A DNA stretch of 64,000 nt from Peptococcaceae bacterium BRH_c8a (GTDB lineage Bacteria; Bacillota; Desulfotomaculia; Desulfotomaculales; Desulfallaceae). Made by a program: the position numbers and the translations under genes. This document shows positions 41,352 through 50,122 of this stretch, in pieces. The notes under the pieces are model-generated. The model did not search any database. It saw nothing but the letters and a program-made list of their open reading frames with translations, and was not told where the DNA came from. The first letter of the stretch is position 1; each line of letters opens with the position of its first letter. Where the stretch lies: contig LADP01000003.1 in assembly GCA_000961575.1 (NCBI GenBank), positions 124,001 to 188,000 on the forward strand, given 5' to 3'.

Positions 41352-41966
41352 CTAGTCACCCCTTTTCATGTTCATCACAACTATCTTGTGCGGCTGGATC
41401 CCCAGAGCTACCTGCACCGCCCGGAAAAGGTCGGCCTTGACCACGGGCTCCCTGGCCCCCTCGGCCACTACCAGCACCCCGGCCACTTCCGGGGCCACTT
41501 CCCGCTTGACAACCGGCTTTTCCTGCCCCTGACTGCTACCCGTAATTACCACGATGCTGGAACCGGTGTTTTCAGTTATTTCCCTGGTGCCCCCGTTCTG
41601 GTCTTCTTCCATAGTGGTTTTAAGTCCGGTATCACTATTGATGGCGTAATCGTTATGGGTGGAAGTAGCCAGTTGGATAGTCACTTCAACCCGTCCGGCA
41701 CCTGAGATTTGTTCCAGCATGCGCTGTAGTTCGGTGGCTATTTCCTTTTCCTCGGCGGTCATCAGGGAATTAACGGCCGAAAAATCCGTGCTTTCCCCGT
41801 ACCGGTCGGTCTGGCCGCCCGCAGGGGCTCTGTCCGTTTCCGCCACCTGGTCACCCGACCCCGTTCCGCCCAGCAGCATCAATGCAATGCCCAGTAACGC
41901 CGCTCCCATTAAGAGCCAGAATTTTTTGTTCCTGGGATTTAGCAACTCCCCCCGGTTCACATTCAT
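41352..41966 (-). CDS. spoIIIAG: Stage III sporulation protein SpoIIIAG
   Basis: About 204 aa. One membrane helix (KKFWLLMGAALLGIALMLLG), then the ring-forming domain: LQRMLEQISGAGRVEVTIQL, VVKREVAPEVAGVLVVAEGA and VVKADLFRAVQVALGIQPHK, all family hallmarks. SpoIIIAG makes a large ring in the mother-cell membrane. ATG at 41966 with GAGGGG close upstream. Next to AF and overlapping AH. Confidence 0.95.
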   Translation of the reverse strand: MNVNRGELLNPRNKKFWLLMGAALLGIALMLLGGTGSGDQVAETDRAPAGGQTDRYGESTDFSAVNSLMTAEEKEIATELQRMLEQISGAGRVEVTIQLATSTHNDYAINSDTGLKTTMEEDQNGGTREITENTGSSIVVITGSSQGQEKPVVKREVAPEVAGVLVVAEGAREPVVKADLFRAVQVALGIQPHKIVVMNMKRGD

Positions 41967-41978
41967 CACCCCTCATAA

Positions 41979-42623
41979 TTATTGAAACTCTATGTGCACC
42001 TGCTCCCGCTGCAGGTTATAGAAATTGGCCACCAGCCCGGCTATATCAGACGCAGCCTGCATTTCAGTTGCGGTTGGCTGTACACCGGCGCCGCCGGGTT
42101 TATCTGCTCCCGGGGTGCTGATGATTACCGGTTGGATGCCCGACCCGTCCGGCCCGGCGTTATCTTCGGTGGTTGGCGTGGGCGACTGATTAACGCCGCT
42201 GGAACAAAAGACCGTAATGCCGCTGATTTCATTAGTGTTCTCATGCAGCTGAACGCTGGCGTCAACCACCTGCAGGTCGTTGTTTAGGGCGGCCAGGGAC
42301 ATCACTTGCCGGGCTATGCCCCGGCCGTATTGCTGCGCTGCTTCCTGGCGGTTGGCATCTGAAAGGGATTGGCCCGCCGCCATAATATCTTCCAGCGGCA
42401 CCGGATGATAACCGGACGGAGCCTCGGTGACATCGGGTATATCCCGCAGCAAGTCGCTGTTAATAACCCCGGCCACGCTTTGCAACACCGCCACGATAAT
42501 TAACAATCCCATCACCATTTTTACATAACGGCGCATGTCCCCCTGAGGCAGCAGCATCTCCAAAAACACCGCCAGGATGACTATCACCACAATGGTTTGA
42601 ATTAATTGACGCAGTACGTCCAT
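41979..42623 (-). CDS. spoIIIAF: Stage III sporulation protein SpoIIIAF
   Basis: 214 aa. Two N-terminal membrane helices (IQTIVVIVILAVFLEMLLPQ and VKMVMGLLIIVAVLQSVAG), with GDMRRYVKMVMGLL typical of the family, then a soluble C-terminal domain with a Pro/Gly/Asp-rich stretch and NFYNLQREQVHIEFQ at the end. A 225-bp gap with repeats separates it from spoIIIAE, which is unusual for a normally tight operon. Confidence 0.92.
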   Translation of the reverse strand: MDVLRQLIQTIVVIVILAVFLEMLLPQGDMRRYVKMVMGLLIIVAVLQSVAGVINSDLLRDIPDVTEAPSGYHPVPLEDIMAAGQSLSDANRQEAAQQYGRGIARQVMSLAALNNDLQVVDASVQLHENTNEISGITVFCSSGVNQSPTPTTEDNAGPDGSGIQPVIISTPGADKPGGAGVQPTATEMQAASDIAGLVANFYNLQREQVHIEFQ

Positions 42624-42654
42624 AGTAGCCCCCCGCCAAAAATGTCCAAGTCCG

Positions 42655-42814
42655 TGTCATTCTGAATGAAACGAACTGCAATGAAGAATCTATACCTGTA
42701 CCACGATAAACGAATACAACTTACCGCGCTGTATTCATGGTAATAGCTAAGTATGTCATCCTGAGCGTAGCGAAGGATCTGAGCTTTAGATTCTTCACTA
42801 CGTTCAGAATGACA
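42655..42814. repeat. C and E repeat modules within the spoIIIA cluster
   Basis: A C-like module (42655-42691), module E (42700-42722, ACCACGATAAACGAATACAA) and an inverted C pair (42754-42814) fill the gap between spoIIIAE and spoIIIAF. They could form a strong hairpin in the transcript. Confidence 0.85.
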
Positions 42815-42847
42815 GGATTCGTGTATTTATAGCAATGACAGGCTTTA

Positions 42848-44056
42848 TCAATGCAGCATTACCGTAAAGTTACCCATCCCCACTACGATGGCGATGGTGA
42901 AAAAGAACAGCAGCCCTACCATAGCCACAGCGGCAAACACAGTAATCAGGTTATTGCCCAAGGCGTTTAAACAGTCGCTGATGTTATCCTCGCCCACGGG
43001 CTGGATAACGGCGCCGGCCAGTTTATAAATGAAGGCCATAGTAATAATCTTAACTAGCGGCACCACCACTATCAGGGCTATGATTAACACCCCGGCAATC
43101 CCGACGGCGTTTTTCATCAGCAGTGACGAGCGGATAATCGCGCCCAGAGCGTCGCTAAACACCCCGCCCACCACGGGAATGAAAGTGTCGGTGGCAAACT
43201 TGGCGGTGCGGTAAGTCAAGCTGTCACCTACCGCGCCAGCCACCCCCTGAATAGCCATCACCCCCAGGAAGATGGTGCTCATAAGGCCCATCAGCCCCAT
43301 CGCCACCCCTTTTAGCAGTCCCGCCATCCGTGAGACCTGAAACTCCTTGGACAAACCGCTGACGATTTCCAGCACGGCAGCAAAAAATATTAGAGGCAGA
43401 ACCACGTTTTTCATGATGGTGCCGAAGGCCGTGATGGTGATAAACACCAGGGGATGAAATATGGCCGCTGAAGTGATGCCGCCCACAGCCACCAAGAGGG
43501 TCAACAAAAGCGGCAGCAGCGCCTGCATAAACACCACCATCTTGTCCACTACATCCCGGCCCAGTTGCACCGCCAGTCCGAAGGAACCCACCGCCATTGT
43601 CACCAGTACCATGTACGCCACCATATGGGTGAGCTGCCCGGTGGTGCCCTTCTCAAAGGCACCGGTCAGGTTATGCAGCACCGCACAGATGATGGCCAGC
43701 ACCACCAGTTTGGCCAGCAGCGTGGAGTTAGCCACCACTTCCCGGAAAATGTATTGCAGTGACTGGTTGAAAATTTCCCCGGGCTGCAGGGGGATATCCC
43801 CCTTAGCCAATCCAACTATCAGCGATTTGATGTCGCTTTCGGGCAGCGCCTCCTGTATTTCCATGTCCATCCGGTTAACCAGGCGTTGAATTTCAACCAT
43901 ATCCAAGTCGTTAACCCGAGTGTCCCACTCAACTGGAGACTCCGGCGCAGCCACGGCCAGGGTCGGCGCTGTGCTTAAAAAGATAAATAATACCAGCAAG
44001 AATAAATGTAACGGTTTTTTATGGGGGCCGGCTTTTCGATCGCTTTTTAAAGGCAT
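42848..44056 (-). CDS. spoIIIAE: Stage III sporulation protein SpoIIIAE
   Basis: 402 aa polytopic membrane protein. Begins with a signal/anchor (LHLFLLVLFIFLSTAPTLAV), then a periplasmic stretch and about eight helices, with YMVLVTMAVGSFGLAVQLGR, HPLVFITITAFGTIMKNVVL and FSDALGAIIRSSLLMKNAVG as recognisable segments. The likely transport or export component of the SpoIIIA complex. Follows AD by 49 bases. Confidence 0.94.
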   Translation of the reverse strand: MPLKSDRKAGPHKKPLHLFLLVLFIFLSTAPTLAVAAPESPVEWDTRVNDLDMVEIQRLVNRMDMEIQEALPESDIKSLIVGLAKGDIPLQPGEIFNQSLQYIFREVVANSTLLAKLVVLAIICAVLHNLTGAFEKGTTGQLTHMVAYMVLVTMAVGSFGLAVQLGRDVVDKMVVFMQALLPLLLTLLVAVGGITSAAIFHPLVFITITAFGTIMKNVVLPLIFFAAVLEIVSGLSKEFQVSRMAGLLKGVAMGLMGLMSTIFLGVMAIQGVAGAVGDSLTYRTAKFATDTFIPVVGGVFSDALGAIIRSSLLMKNAVGIAGVLIIALIVVVPLVKIITMAFIYKLAGAVIQPVGEDNISDCLNALGNNLITVFAAVAMVGLLFFFTIAIVVGMGNFTVMLH

Positions 44057-44105
44057 CTGTACCTTTTTTACTTTTATAGCTGCAGCCAGGTTAATCCCCC
44101 CTTCG

Positions 44106-44492
44106 TCACGGTATCAGCCGCAGCAGTGCCTGTAGTACGGCAACCACAATAGGCACCGCCAGCACCAGCACCAGCACCTTGGCCGCCAGTTCCACTTTAA
44201 TGGCGATGGCCCCCTGGTCCGCATCCCGGCAAATCTGGGCAATAAAGTCGGCTATGTAGGCGATGCCGATAATCTTCAACAACGTGCCCAGGTAAACTGA
44301 GCTGATGTTGGCCTGTCCCGCCAACTGGCGTAAAACGTCGACGATAGCCCCTATTTTGGTCAACACCAGCAGGAAAATAGTGACGCCGACGAATATGCTC
44401 AGCAGCATGGCCAGGGGCGGTTTTTGGGTTTTCAGGATCATCGCCAGCACCGCCCCGGTCAGGGCGATACCGGAAATTTGCAGTATATCCAT
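44106..44492 (-). CDS. spoIIIAD: Stage III sporulation protein SpoIIIAD
   Basis: 128 aa with four membrane helices. Family pattern: IALTGAVLAMILKTQKPPLA, then LLVLTKIGAIVDVLRQLA, IIGIAYIADFIAQICRDADQ and the final LVLVLAVPIVVAVLQALLRL. Part of the SpoIIIA channel between mother cell and forespore. Follows AC by 12 bases. Confidence 0.96.
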   Translation of the reverse strand: MDILQISGIALTGAVLAMILKTQKPPLAMLLSIFVGVTIFLLVLTKIGAIVDVLRQLAGQANISSVYLGTLLKIIGIAYIADFIAQICRDADQGAIAIKVELAAKVLVLVLAVPIVVAVLQALLRLIP

Positions 44493-44504
44493 GCCACCAC
44501 CCGC

Positions 44505-44708
44505 CTAAAAGAGTTTAAAAACCGATTTCACCTCGTCGAAAAGGGTACCCAGCATCTGGATTACCATCACCAGCACCACGGCGATACCAGTCAGGGTGAC
44601 TGCTAAACCATAGTCTTCCTTGCCCGAGTTTTTCAGGACCATGCTGGCCACAGCCACCAAGATGCCGATGCCGGCAATTTTAAAGATCAGGTCAATGTTT
44701 TGGCCCAT
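44505..44708 (-). CDS. spoIIIAC: Stage III sporulation protein SpoIIIAC
   Basis: 67 aa, two membrane helices: FKIAGIGILVAVASMVLKNS and LTGIAVVLVMVIQMLGTLFD, ending EVKSVFKLF, as in the family. ATG at 44708 with AAAGGAGG upstream. Separated from spoIIIAB by 587 bp holding a long heptamer array, so it may have its own promoter or rely on transcription through the array. Confidence 0.95.
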   Translation of the reverse strand: MGQNIDLIFKIAGIGILVAVASMVLKNSGKEDYGLAVTLTGIAVVLVMVIQMLGTLFDEVKSVFKLF

Positions 44709-44738
44709 TGGTACGCCTCCTTTTTTTATACAAGAATT

Positions 44739-45097
44739 CAGTAGTCAGTAGTCAGTAGTCAGTAGTCAGTAGTCAGTAGTCAGTAGTCAGTAGTCAGTAG
44801 TCAGTAGTCAGTAGTCAGTAGTCAGTAGTCAGTAGTCAGTAGTCAGTAGTCAGTAGTCAGTAGTCAGTAGTCAGTAGTCAGTAGTCAGTAGTCAGTAGTC
44901 AGTAGTCAGTAGTCAGTAGTCAGTAGTCAGTAGTCAGTAGTCAGTAGTCAGTAGTCAGTAGTCAGTAGTCAGTAGTCAGTAGTCAGTAGTCAGTAGTCAG
45001 TAGTCAGTAGTCAGTAGTCAGTAGTCAGTAGTCAGAGTCAGTAGTCAGTAGTCAGTAGTCAGTAGTCAGTAGTCAGTAGTCAGTAGTCAGTAGTCAG
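44739..45097 (+). repeat. Tandem array of about 51 CAGTAGT heptamers
   Basis: About 359 bp of near-perfect 7-bp repeats, with one unit shortened to CAGAGT near 45035. On the minus (coding) strand it reads ACTGACT with period 7, the same core as in the dispersed D modules (CTGACTACTGA). It sits between spoIIIAB and spoIIIAC. Copy number may vary between cells or strains. Confidence 0.97.
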
Positions 45098-45162
45098 AGC
45101 AATTATCTCCCTACCAGACCCGACAGTTAATAAAAATTTACAGCGCTATGTCATCGTTTTTA

Positions 45163-45224
45163 TGTCATTCTGAACGAAGTGAAGAATCTTTCTTTAAGAT
45201 CCTTCGCTAGCGCTCAGGATGACA
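45163..45224. repeat. Inverted pair of C modules
   Basis: TGTCATTCTGAACGAAGTGA followed by AGAATC, a short centre, then GATCCTTCGCTAGCGCTCAG with GATGACA. Lies just right of the heptamer array. Confidence 0.85.
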
Positions 45225-45295
45225 ACCCTAAAGCTCAATTTCATTCTGTTGTTTTATTCGGTTTTCCCATTCTGACTACTGACTACTGCCTCTCC

Positions 45296-45814
45296 TTAAT
45301 ACAGTGCCAGCACGATAATCAGCCCGCCCAACAGACCCACGTAATTCCATAACTTAACGTTTTTGGACGCTGTTTCTTCGGCTCGGGCCTGGGCCATTTT
45401 AAGCTGTTCCAGGGTCAGGCGCAGGTGTTTGGCCTGGTCATCGCGGTCGGAAATGCCCAGGTTGTGGCCCAGGCTATTTAAAATGCCCAGATCCCCTCGA
45501 TCAAGGGTGCTGCCGGTACGGTATCTATCCAGAGCAGCGCTCCAGGCCTGTCTGGCCGATGTACCCCGAGTGGTTTGTAATTCTTTAGCCGCATGGGCAA
45601 AGAATGAAGAGACCCGGGCATCCACCCTCTCAGCGATGCCGGAAAGCGCATCGGGCAGGGGAGTGGCCGCGTAGGTAATTTCCGTTTCCAACATCTGCAG
45701 CGCCGTCATGAACTGCCTCAGTTCCACCGGACGGCGGGCGTAACTTCTAGATACGTGCCAACCGGCATAACCGCAGGCCGATACCAGCAAAATAGCCCCA
45801 ATTAACTTGATCAT
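45296..45814 (-). CDS. spoIIIAB: Stage III sporulation protein SpoIIIAB
   Basis: About 172 aa with an N-terminal membrane helix (KLIGAILLVSACGYAGWHVS), a helical domain (VELRQFMTALQMLETEITYA, then TPLPDALSGIAER) and a C-terminal membrane helix (VGLLGGLIIVLALY). The GspF-like helical bundle supports the analogy with secretion systems. ATG at 45814 is chosen by GGAGGTG upstream. Overlaps or abuts spoIIIAA. Confidence 0.94.
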   Translation of the reverse strand: MIKLIGAILLVSACGYAGWHVSRSYARRPVELRQFMTALQMLETEITYAATPLPDALSGIAERVDARVSSFFAHAAKELQTTRGTSARQAWSAALDRYRTGSTLDRGDLGILNSLGHNLGISDRDDQAKHLRLTLEQLKMAQARAEETASKNVKLWNYVGLLGGLIIVLALY

Positions 45815-45819
45815 CAGTA

Positions 45820-46818
45820 TCACCTCCGGGGCATTACTTCGTTCCCGTAAAGAATTTTTTCCACCGTCCCCACACCACGGGAGCGTCCCAACAACACAAA
45901 CCGCTGGATCATGTTCAGCTGCAGCAGATATTTAAGAGCCGGCCGATTAGTCAGCTCGCGCATGGAGGAGGCGTGAATGGTAACGATGATACGTACGCCG
46001 GCGTTAAAAACTTCCTCCAGCGCTGCAATATCCTCCATTTTCCCAATTTCGTCGGTCACAATGATATCCGGCGACATGGACCGCAACAACATCATCATGC
46101 CCTGAGCCTTGGGGCACCCGTCCAACACATCTGTACGCACGCCCACGTCCATTTGCGGCACGCCCCGGTAACAGCCGGCAATCTCGGATCGCTCGTCCAC
46201 CAGGCCCACCGTCCGGCCGGGATAATTTAGCTGCGGTACACCACTGCTGGCCAACCGCACCAGATCGCGCAGCAAGGTGGTTTTGCCACAGCGAGGCGGT
46301 GAAAAAATCACAGTATGGTGAATGTTTGCCGCTGGCTGATCCAGCAAACGCGGCAGCAGCGCAGCGGCAGACCCTTTAATCTCTCGACCGATGCGAATGT
46401 TTAGCCCGGATAGGTATTTAAGTGTTTTAACCTGCCCGTTTTCCAACACCGCCCGGCCTGTAAGGCCTACCCGGTGCCCGCCGGGGAGGGTGATATACCC
46501 GTTTCTTAACTCTTCCTCCAGGGCATAAACCGAGGAACCGCTGATGTTTTGAATCACTTTTTCCATGTCGTCCCCGCTGGTTATGTAAGCGCTTTCGGGT
46601 ATTGAGTCGGGCTGTCCGTCCCGGCGCAGGAAAAAATCCTGTCCTCCCGCCCCCAACATCAGGGGCCTGTCCCGCCGCAATCTAATTTCCTCCAACCGGG
46701 CCAGAATGTGGTCGGGCAGCCTGGCGATCATTTTCTCCAGGTTGGCCGGCAGTACCGGCAGCACCTCATCCCAACCTCGGCTGTGCGTACCCGGCTTGAC
46801 CTGAACCACGCCGTTCAT
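45820..46818 (-). CDS. spoIIIAA: Stage III sporulation protein SpoIIIAA (ATPase)
   Basis: About 332 aa, RecA/GspE-like ATPase thought to drive the SpoIIIA channel. Walker A VIFSPPRCGKTTLLRDLVRL, Walker B SPDIIVTDEIGKMED, LVDERSEIAGCYRGVPQMDV, VRTDVLDGCPKAQGMMMLLR and IVTIHASSMREL. ATG at 46818 is chosen by AGGAGGA upstream; the frame is open a little further. First gene of the cluster. Confidence 0.96.
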   Translation of the reverse strand: MNGVVQVKPGTHSRGWDEVLPVLPANLEKMIARLPDHILARLEEIRLRRDRPLMLGAGGQDFFLRRDGQPDSIPESAYITSGDDMEKVIQNISGSSVYALEEELRNGYITLPGGHRVGLTGRAVLENGQVKTLKYLSGLNIRIGREIKGSAAALLPRLLDQPAANIHHTVIFSPPRCGKTTLLRDLVRLASSGVPQLNYPGRTVGLVDERSEIAGCYRGVPQMDVGVRTDVLDGCPKAQGMMMLLRSMSPDIIVTDEIGKMEDIAALEEVFNAGVRIIVTIHASSMRELTNRPALKYLLQLNMIQRFVLLGRSRGVGTVEKILYGNEVMPRR

Positions 46819-46952
46819 CAGTTTGTTCCTCCTAATCATCTAAACTGCTAACTATCCAAAATAGGCTAGATCATTCTTCTATATCAAAATGTTTATGGAC
46901 ATAATTGGTAAAATATGCCCGGTGTGTGAAATAAAAAAGTGGTTAAAAAAAA

Positions 46953-47016
46953 GAGCCAGGCTCTTAACTTACTAACTTATTTGCAAACGCAAACAAATTA
47001 ATAGGTTAAGAGCCTG
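46953..47016. terminator. Family-B hairpin, acts as terminator for the 47078 gene
   Basis: AGGCTCTTAACCTATTAATT-type stem with GTTTGC/GCAAAC near the loop, followed on the minus strand by a run of nine T. A second small hairpin GGGGAC/GTCCCC lies at 47048-47069. Related by its GGGTCAGGC arm to 29964, 51728 and 54068. Confidence 0.75.
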
Positions 47017-47077
47017 ACCCCCAAAAGAGTCCCCGCTATAGTGGTCAGGGGACGTCGGGAATGTCCCCCAACTTATA

Positions 47078-48763
47078 TTACAGCTCGTAAGGCCAGGCCT
47101 GCAGGCCGCCTTCCATGTATTTTACATTGGTAAAGCCAGCACCAATCAAGGTGCGCAGGGCTTCGTAACTTCTAGTGCCCAGGGCGCAAATGGCGATAAT
47201 TTCCTTGTCCCGGGGTACTTCATCAATTTTCTCGCGCAGGTCGCCCAGCACCACCAGTTTAACCCGGTCGTCTTTCAGGTGGCGCATCTGGAACTGCGGC
47301 TCAGTGCGTACGTCCAGGATCACCATATCGTCACCGCGGTCCATTTTTGCCTTGAACTCATCCACGGTGATGGTCTTGGCCAGCCCGGCCACTTTATTGC
47401 GCACAATATTAGCGGTGTGGGTAGTCAGATCGATAGGCGTGGAGAAAGGCGGCGCATAACCCAAATCCACCTCAGCCAGCTGTTCCACATTGGCACCCAT
47501 AGAAATGGCAGTAGCCACCACGTCAATGCGCTTAACCGCATCGCCAGGGCCAAGAGCCTGGGCGCCCAAAACCTTGCCCGAGTCTTCTTCAGTGATTAAC
47601 TTCATTAACACCAGGCCGTGATCCGGGTGATAGTGGGTGCGGTCAAAGGCGTGGTTGATTGCGGTAACAGTTTTGTAACCCAGGTCGTGGGCCTGTTTTT
47701 CACTCAGGCCGGTGCGGCCGATGTTAAATCCCATAGTGTGCAGTACCGAGGTGCCCAACACGCCGCGGAAAACGGATTTGCCGCCGGCCAAGTTGTCTCC
47801 CACCACGCGACCCTGCCGGTTGGCGTAAGTGGCCATCGGCATGAACATTTTCTTTTCACTAATTAGGTGAGTGGTTTCGGCGCAGTCACCCAGGGCATAA
47901 ATGTCGGGGTCGTTGGTCTGCAGATATTCGTTGACTGCAATGGCCCCGGTTGTACCGATAGTAATATCGGCCTGGCGGGCCAACTCCACGTTAGGCCGCA
48001 CGCCCACAGAAACTACAACCAACTCGGCGTCTATTTCACCATTGTCTGTAACCACGGAGGCGACGTTGCCGTCTTCATCGCCAGTTAGTTTAAGCACTTT
48101 GGTGCCCAGCAGAAATTCAATACCCTGGTCAGTCAGCTTTTTGGCCAACACCCGGGCCATATCTTCATCCAGCATAACCGGTAGAATTTGATTCTGCAGT
48201 TCCACCACCGAGCAGAACATATGCAGTTTCATTAGCGCGTCTGCGGTTTCCAGGCCAATCAGGCCGGCGCCCACGATGACCGCCTCGCCGCCTTCCATGT
48301 CGCCCAGGTACTCTTTAATCTGCTGGGCATCATCCGGGTGGTTAAGCTTGAAGACGCCTTTTAAATCCAATCCCTCGATAGGCGGCACAAAGGGCGAGGC
48401 ACCGGTGGCCAGCACTAGTTTATCGTAGGGGACGGCGTACTTTTCGCCGGTCTCCAAATTTTCTACGTGCACTTCTTTCTTGGCCCGGTCAATGGATTTG
48501 GCTTCGGTGCGGGTTACAACCCGGCAGCCTTTTTCGCGCCAAAAATACTCTTCGTTTCTAATCACTCCGTAAGTGGTCTCAAACAGGTGATTAAACTTTT
48601 GTACCTCGCCGGACAGGTAAAATGGCATGCCACATCCTGCATAGGAGATTAGGCCGCCCATTTCAATGATGGTAATTTCCGCGTCCGGGGCAACGCGACG
48701 GGCCCTGGCCGCGGCTTTGGGACCCGCTGCCACGCCGCCGATAATAACAATTTTTTGGCTCAT
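47078..48763 (-). CDS. CoA-disulfide reductase-like flavoprotein with C-terminal rhodanese domain
   Basis: 561 aa. FAD/NAD-binding disulfide reductase part (1-450): IVIIGGVAAGPKAAARARRV, the active-site Cys in ISYAGCGMPFYLSG, VIVGAGLIGLETADALMKL, IYALGDCAETTHL. The rhodanese-like part starts near 465 (VDEFKAKMDRGDDMVILDVR) and has the active-site Cys in AICALGTRSYEALR. Such CoADR-Rhd/Npsr enzymes act on CoA-disulfides or CoA-persulfides and on sulfur. In this setting a role in sulfur or polysulfide redox balance is likely. Single gene with terminators. Confidence 0.9.
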   Translation of the reverse strand: MSQKIVIIGGVAAGPKAAARARRVAPDAEITIIEMGGLISYAGCGMPFYLSGEVQKFNHLFETTYGVIRNEEYFWREKGCRVVTRTEAKSIDRAKKEVHVENLETGEKYAVPYDKLVLATGASPFVPPIEGLDLKGVFKLNHPDDAQQIKEYLGDMEGGEAVIVGAGLIGLETADALMKLHMFCSVVELQNQILPVMLDEDMARVLAKKLTDQGIEFLLGTKVLKLTGDEDGNVASVVTDNGEIDAELVVVSVGVRPNVELARQADITIGTTGAIAVNEYLQTNDPDIYALGDCAETTHLISEKKMFMPMATYANRQGRVVGDNLAGGKSVFRGVLGTSVLHTMGFNIGRTGLSEKQAHDLGYKTVTAINHAFDRTHYHPDHGLVLMKLITEEDSGKVLGAQALGPGDAVKRIDVVATAISMGANVEQLAEVDLGYAPPFSTPIDLTTHTANIVRNKVAGLAKTITVDEFKAKMDRGDDMVILDVRTEPQFQMRHLKDDRVKLVVLGDLREKIDEVPRDKEIIAICALGTRSYEALRTLIGAGFTNVKYMEGGLQAWPYEL

Positions 48764-48951
48764 TCTCTACGACACCCACCTTTTCGGTTGTTTTTACGCC
48801 GGGTGCGGCGTTAGAGTCAGCGCCCGACTGTTGTAAATAATGACATTCGAAAAGCTGAATAAATTTTAATTGGAAATAGCTCATAAAGTCAAGGACGGGC
48901 TTGATAAAAAATGCTCGCCAGTTGGATATTCCGGTGTCCGAGCAAAAAAAA

Positions 48952-48971
48952 ACGGCAGTCTTCGCTGCCGT
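48952..48971 (-). terminator. Terminator of the 49006 gene
   Basis: Stem ACGGCAG/CTGCCGT, six-base loop, followed on the minus strand by TTTTTTTTG. About 35 bases after the stop. Confidence 0.9.
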
Positions 48972-49005
48972 AGGCCTTCTATGTTTGCAAAATTTTTGTT
49001 TGCTA

Positions 49006-49431
49006 TTACAGGTCTTCTTCCACCCGGTTCTCCATGCCTTCCGGTTCGTCCGCAGACTCGAAGGTGTCGTCGTTCACAAATACTACCTCGTCGCAATTGG
49101 GGCAGGTCACTTCAATTACATCTTCGTCATCAACGATGTCGGGCTCGAATAACACTGTTTCCCCGCAGCGCGGGCAATCCACCTCGATGTACTCCTCCAT
49201 GTTTTCTTCCTCATTCAAATCACTTTCCAGGGCATACAGGTCGTCGTCAATGGTCTCGATGTAGTCCTCCAGTTGTTCCTGGGAGTCCTCCAGTTCAGAT
49301 ACCGTTTCTGCGAAGTCATCCAAGACGCTGATAATGCTGTTTAGCAATCTGCCCTCTTTGGTGTTGGCATCCAACTCCATCCCGTTTGACAGCCCCTGCA
49401 GGTAGGCCACTTTCGACTTCAGATCGGACAT
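49006..49431 (-). CDS. CD1247-type protein with zinc-ribbon-like domain
   Basis: 141 aa. N-terminal helical region (KSKVAYLQGLSNGMELDANT, KEGRLLNSIISVLDDFAETV) typical of the CD1247 N-terminal domain family, an acidic linker, then a zinc ribbon: CPRCGETVLFEPD and CPNCDEVVFVND with four Cys in CxxC pairs. Strongly acidic. Function unknown. Start and ribosome-binding site (AAGGGGG) lie in a hairpin with the end of efp. Confidence 0.85.
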   Translation of the reverse strand: MSDLKSKVAYLQGLSNGMELDANTKEGRLLNSIISVLDDFAETVSELEDSQEQLEDYIETIDDDLYALESDLNEEENMEEYIEVDCPRCGETVLFEPDIVDDEDVIEVTCPNCDEVVFVNDDTFESADEPEGMENRVEEDL

Positions 49432-49435
49432 GAAA

Positions 49436-49515
49436 AAACCCCCTTATGGTTAGTGCGAGATACCAAATTGTACAAGTTATCAGTACGGCACTAGTATCTC
49501 ACTTTTTGGGGGTTT
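49436..49515 (-). terminator. Large hairpin between efp and the CD1247-type gene
   Basis: Minus strand: outer arms AAACCCCC and GGGGGTTT, inner arms AGTGAGATAC and GTATCTCGCACT. It begins 9 bases after the efp stop and ends in TTTTTT, so it terminates efp. Its right arm is also the ribosome-binding site of the following gene (start at 49431), which the stem would hide. Confidence 0.7.
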
Positions 49516-49523
49516 CTAAACAT

Positions 49524-50081
49524 TTATGCCCGCTTAATATAGTGACCGGTGCGGGTGTCTATTTGCAGCACATCACCGATGTTAATAAAAAAAGGCACCT
49601 GTACAACGTAACCGGTTTCCAGCGTGGCCGGCTTGGAACCACCCGAGGCGGTGTCGCCCTTGATGCCGGGTGCGGTCTCCACCACTTCCAGTTCCACAAA
49701 GTTGGGAATGTCTACACCAATAGAGCGTTCCTGGAACGTTAGCAGTTTGATGACCATATTCTCTTTAAGATACTTAATGGTATCGCCCAGTTCTTCACTG
49801 CTCATGCTGAACTGGTCAAATGTTTCCATGTCCATAAAGTTGTATTGTTTGCCGTCATTGTAAAGATACTGCGCCTCTCTGTGCTCAATCCGCGCCTTGG
49901 GGAATTTTTCGCCGGCGTTAAACGTTCTGTCAATTACAGCGCCGGTGCGTACATTTCTCAGCTTGGACCGGACAAACGCAGCACCTTTGCCAGGTTTAAC
50001 GTGCTGAAAATCCACAACCTGGTAAACGTCACCTTCAATTTCAATGGTTAATCCGGTGCGAAACTCGTTGGTTGATACCAT
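49524..50081 (-). CDS. efp: Elongation factor P
   Basis: 185 aa, complete. KOW-like N-domain with the modification loop [12 protein letters not shown] (Lys in PGKG), then [40 protein letters not shown] and a final [20 protein letters not shown]. Relieves ribosome stalling at poly-proline. AGGAGG-type site ahead of the ATG. Just downstream of the Xaa-Pro peptidase, a common pairing. Confidence 0.98.
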   Translation of the reverse strand: MVSTNEFRTGLTIEIEGDVYQVVDFQHVKPGKGAAFVRSKLRNVRTGAVIDRTFNAGEKFPKARIEHREAQYLYNDGKQYNFMDMETFDQFSMSSEELGDTIKYLKENMVIKLLTFQERSIGVDIPNFVELEVVETAPGIKGDTASGGSKPATLETGYVVQVPFFINIGDVLQIDTRTGHYIKRA

Positions 50082-50122
50082 TATCTCCGCCTCCTTAAAT
50101 CCGCTTTAATTAATTAAAATCG

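Larger units (their letters stand above)
44709..45295. other. 587-bp gap within the spoIIIA cluster
   Basis: Holds the heptamer array (44739-45097), an inverted C pair (45163-45224) and a short D module (45269-45290). No coding frame: the heptamer period places stop codons in all frames on both strands. Confidence 0.9.

Noticed and set aside
44739-45097. Possible CRISPR array
   Set aside because: Repeats are 7-bp direct tandem units without spacers; no cas genes nearby.
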